The notes beneath the pieces were generated by a model. It saw only the letters and a program-made list of their open reading frames with translations, searched no databases and was not told the origin of the DNA. The position numbers and the translations under genes were made by a program. From positions 1,364,001 through 1,428,000 of the forward strand of contig NZ_JAHBBK010000001.1 of NCBI RefSeq assembly GCF_018390515.1: a stretch of 64,000 nucleotides of DNA, in the 5' to 3' direction. This DNA is from Mucilaginibacter sp. Bleaf8 (GTDB taxonomy: Bacteria > Bacteroidota > Bacteroidia > Sphingobacteriales > Sphingobacteriaceae). Of the stretch, positions 62,232-64,000 are shown in pieces (the stretch's first letter is position 1; each line of letters opens with the position of its first letter).

Positions 62232-63356
62232 ATGCCTTTACCTGCTCCAACCTCAGAAATTTCCGGTAGACATAAGCTTTTAGGACTCGACCATCTCCGG
62301 GCTATGGCTATCACTTATGTAGTCCTGTTTCATTATCAGATGTTCGGACATCCTGATTGGATAAACAGAGTTGGTGAGTTCGGTTGGACAGGCGTTGATT
62401 TATTTTTTGTTCTAAGTGGCTTTCTCATAGCCGGACAGCTATTTGACAATATTGTTAAAAAGAACACCTTGTCGATGCGGGTGTTCTTCATCAAGCGTTT
62501 CTTTCGTATTACCCCTCCCTATCTTGTTATAGTCATGTTGTACTTTGCTTTCCCATCGTTGAGGGAACGGGAACAAATGGCTTCGTTATGGCGATACCTG
62601 ACCTTTACGCTAAATCTCGATTTAGACCTCAGACACATTGGAACTTTTACACATGCCTGGTCACTCTGCATTGAAGAGCAGTTTTATCTCATTCTGCCTA
62701 TACTTATTTTGCTGTTGAATAAATTAAACATTGGCAAAAAAGCAACCTATATTTTATTGAGTCTATTTTTAAGCGGCTTTTTGATTAGGTACCTCAACTG
62801 GCATTATTTTATGGAACCCAACCTTCAATCAGACAGCTTCGATATTTTATTTTATAAAGTAATTTATTATCCTACTTATAACCGATTAGACGGCTTGCTG
62901 ATAGGTGTAAGTATCGCAGGCTTGTATACCTTTTACCCATCTATAAAAGAAAGCATCAATAAGTTCAGTAACATCCTGATGCTAACAGGAGTTGTTGTAC
63001 TGATAGGCTCTTATTTCGTTTGCACACCACAGCAGTCCTTTAGTACCGCAATTGCGGGATACCCGCTGGTCGCAATTAGCTACGGACTTATTACTGCCGC
63101 TGTAGTTTGCCCCGATAATATCTTGTATAACGCGAAATCGTGGCTTACATCGCAGATGGCAACACTGTCTTATGGAATTTATCTTATTCACAAGTTGGCA
63201 TTTCACTTAACTCAAAACCTATTAGTGAGGACAGGCATTGATAAAAATGGTAATCTGATGTTATTAAGTTGCCTGTGCAGCACCATATGCTTTGCTTTAA
63301 TTCTAAGATATACTATTGAACGGCCATCTATCAGGTTAAGAAATAGATTTCTATGA
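62232..63356 (+). CDS. acyltransferase family 3 (OafA/NodX-like) membrane protein
   Basis: 374 residues with about ten membrane helices. The N-terminal family motif GLDHLRAMAITYVVLFHY contains the catalytic-type His, followed by GWTGVDLFFVLSGFLIAG, FFIKRFFRITPPYL and HAWSLCIEEQFYLILP. Such enzymes transfer acetyl or other acyl groups to sugars of surface polysaccharides. No glycan cluster is adjacent. The gene is more AT-rich than its neighbours, and it is preceded by the repeat-filled gap, so recent acquisition is possible. Confidence 0.93.
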   Translation: MPLPAPTSEISGRHKLLGLDHLRAMAITYVVLFHYQMFGHPDWINRVGEFGWTGVDLFFVLSGFLIAGQLFDNIVKKNTLSMRVFFIKRFFRITPPYLVIVMLYFAFPSLREREQMASLWRYLTFTLNLDLDLRHIGTFTHAWSLCIEEQFYLILPILILLLNKLNIGKKATYILLSLFLSGFLIRYLNWHYFMEPNLQSDSFDILFYKVIYYPTYNRLDGLLIGVSIAGLYTFYPSIKESINKFSNILMLTGVVVLIGSYFVCTPQQSFSTAIAGYPLVAISYGLITAAVVCPDNILYNAKSWLTSQMATLSYGIYLIHKLAFHLTQNLLVRTGIDKNGNLMLLSCLCSTICFALILRYTIERPSIRLRNRFL

Positions 63357-63547
63357 ATGCAAACATGCCGTTTTCTTAATTAACCGGAATTTAATTCTTT
63401 ATAAGGAAAGAGTAAGTAATATCTGCAAAAGTCTTGGAATACGATAGCAATTATAAAGATAAGGCTAATCTTGCCAGTATCTCAATTCTATAAATTCAGG
63501 TCAGACGAAATACAATCCGCATATTTGTGTATCAACTATCTATTACT

Positions 63548-64000
63548 ATGCGTATTTCATTTGAACAAATGCAGGCCGAGTTTAAGCGCGTATTGCTTAA
63601 AAATGGCTTTGCCGAAAATAAGGCGAACGAATGTGCCACGATATTTGCCGAAAACAGCCGCGACGGGGTTTACACACACGGCCTTAACCGCTTCCCGGTA
63701 TTTGTGCAGTACCTTAAAGATGGCCTCATTAACCCCGATGCAGCACCATCGCCCGATGATAGTATGGGCTTGCTGGAACGCTGGGATGGCAACCTGGGCC
63801 CCGGCATGCTGAACGCACGTTTTTGTATGGACCGCGCCATTAGCCTGGCACAGCAGCATGGCATGGGTTGCGTAGCCATACGCAACACCAACCACTGGAT
63901 GCGTGGCGGCACCTACGGCTGGCAGGCTGCCGAAGCCGGCTGCATAGGCATTTGCTTTACCAATACCATAGCCAACCTGCCGCCCTGGGGCGGTATCGAT
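63548..64000 (+). CDS. Ldh-family oxidoreductase (2,3-diketo-L-gulonate reductase-like), partial
   Basis: The first 151 codons are within the window; the gene continues beyond it. The product begins MRISFEQMQAEFKRVLLKNG and contains SRDGVYTHGLNRFP, RNTNHWMRGGTYGWQAAEAG and TIANLPPWGG, which match the YiaK/DlgD branch of the malate/L-lactate dehydrogenase family (NAD(P)-dependent reduction of 2-oxo sugar acids). The His in THG and in NTNHWMRGG are the usual active-site residues. Substrate cannot be fixed without the rest of the gene and its neighbours. Confidence 0.88.
   Translation, partial: MRISFEQMQAEFKRVLLKNGFAENKANECATIFAENSRDGVYTHGLNRFPVFVQYLKDGLINPDAAPSPDDSMGLLERWDGNLGPGMLNARFCMDRAISLAQQHGMGCVAIRNTNHWMRGGTYGWQAAEAGCIGICFTNTIANLPPWGGID

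Overview
The window is ordinary chromosome of a Bacteroidota bacterium, most likely a Sphingobacteriaceae member close to Mucilaginibacter or Pedobacter. This is inferred from the gene families (fused rhamnulose-phosphate aldolase/dehydrogenase, Pseudomonas-type rhamnose isomerase, dnaX starting VDNFIVSARKYRP, long transaldolase), from the near absence of Shine-Dalgarno sequences, and from promoters of the Bacteroidota type (TTG, 18-20 bp, TAnnTTTG). No species-level marker is present except tRNA-Phe.

Layout. 1-2.1 kb: aguB-aguA, agmatine to putrescine. 2.1-3.3 kb: a divergent diadenylate-cyclase-like protein with a palindrome upstream, then an orphan promoter-hairpin-terminator unit that looks like a small RNA gene. 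3.7-12.6 kb (minus strand): an L-rhamnose operon rhaT-rhaEW-rhaI-rhaB followed by lutA-lutB-lutC, read divergently from a GntR-type regulator at 12.8 kb. Uptake, isomerisation, phosphorylation and aldol cleavage, lactaldehyde oxidation and lactate oxidation are thus in one unit. 13.9-24.5 kb (minus): a pentose-phosphate operon tkt-rpiB-tal-HAD phosphatase-gnd-zwf-pgl-pgi-glucokinase. 25-36 kb: an EcsC-like protein, a membrane-anchored thioredoxin-fold protein paired with a membrane hybrid histidine kinase, D-lactate dehydrogenase, a three-PAS histidine kinase, an MscS channel and a YihY/BrkB membrane protein. 35.6-37.4 kb: an AraC regulator and an aldo/keto reductase.

37.6-39.1 kb is a small AT-rich accessory segment beside tRNA-Phe. 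It holds a frameshifted small gene and a stand-alone GIY-YIG-like nuclease with an unrecognised N-terminal domain. 39.3-48.2 kb holds manA, icd, dnaX and several secreted, lipoprotein or beta-barrel proteins of unknown role. 48.3-50.2 kb: rpsF-rpsR-rplI and mtgA. 50.3-56.0 kb (minus): the cell-shape operon mreB-mreC-mreD-mrdA-rodA. 56.1-59.2 kb: purH, an alpha/beta hydrolase and purN. 59.8-61.4 kb: an FAD oxidoreductase with a Rieske domain. 61.4-62.2 kb is an 800-bp gap carrying an array of GGWACA hexamers spaced 9-10 bp. The window ends with an acyltransferase and the start of a YiaK/DlgD-type dehydrogenase.

No CRISPR array, intact insertion sequence, prophage or recognisable large defence island was found. 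The least explained signals are non-coding: the candidate small RNA at 3.6 kb, the helically spaced GGWACA array at 61.6 kb, and several intergenic repeats of different sequence that all share a 7-bp period. Among proteins, the GIY-YIG-like gene, the divergent DAC protein and the thioredoxin/kinase pair deserve attention.
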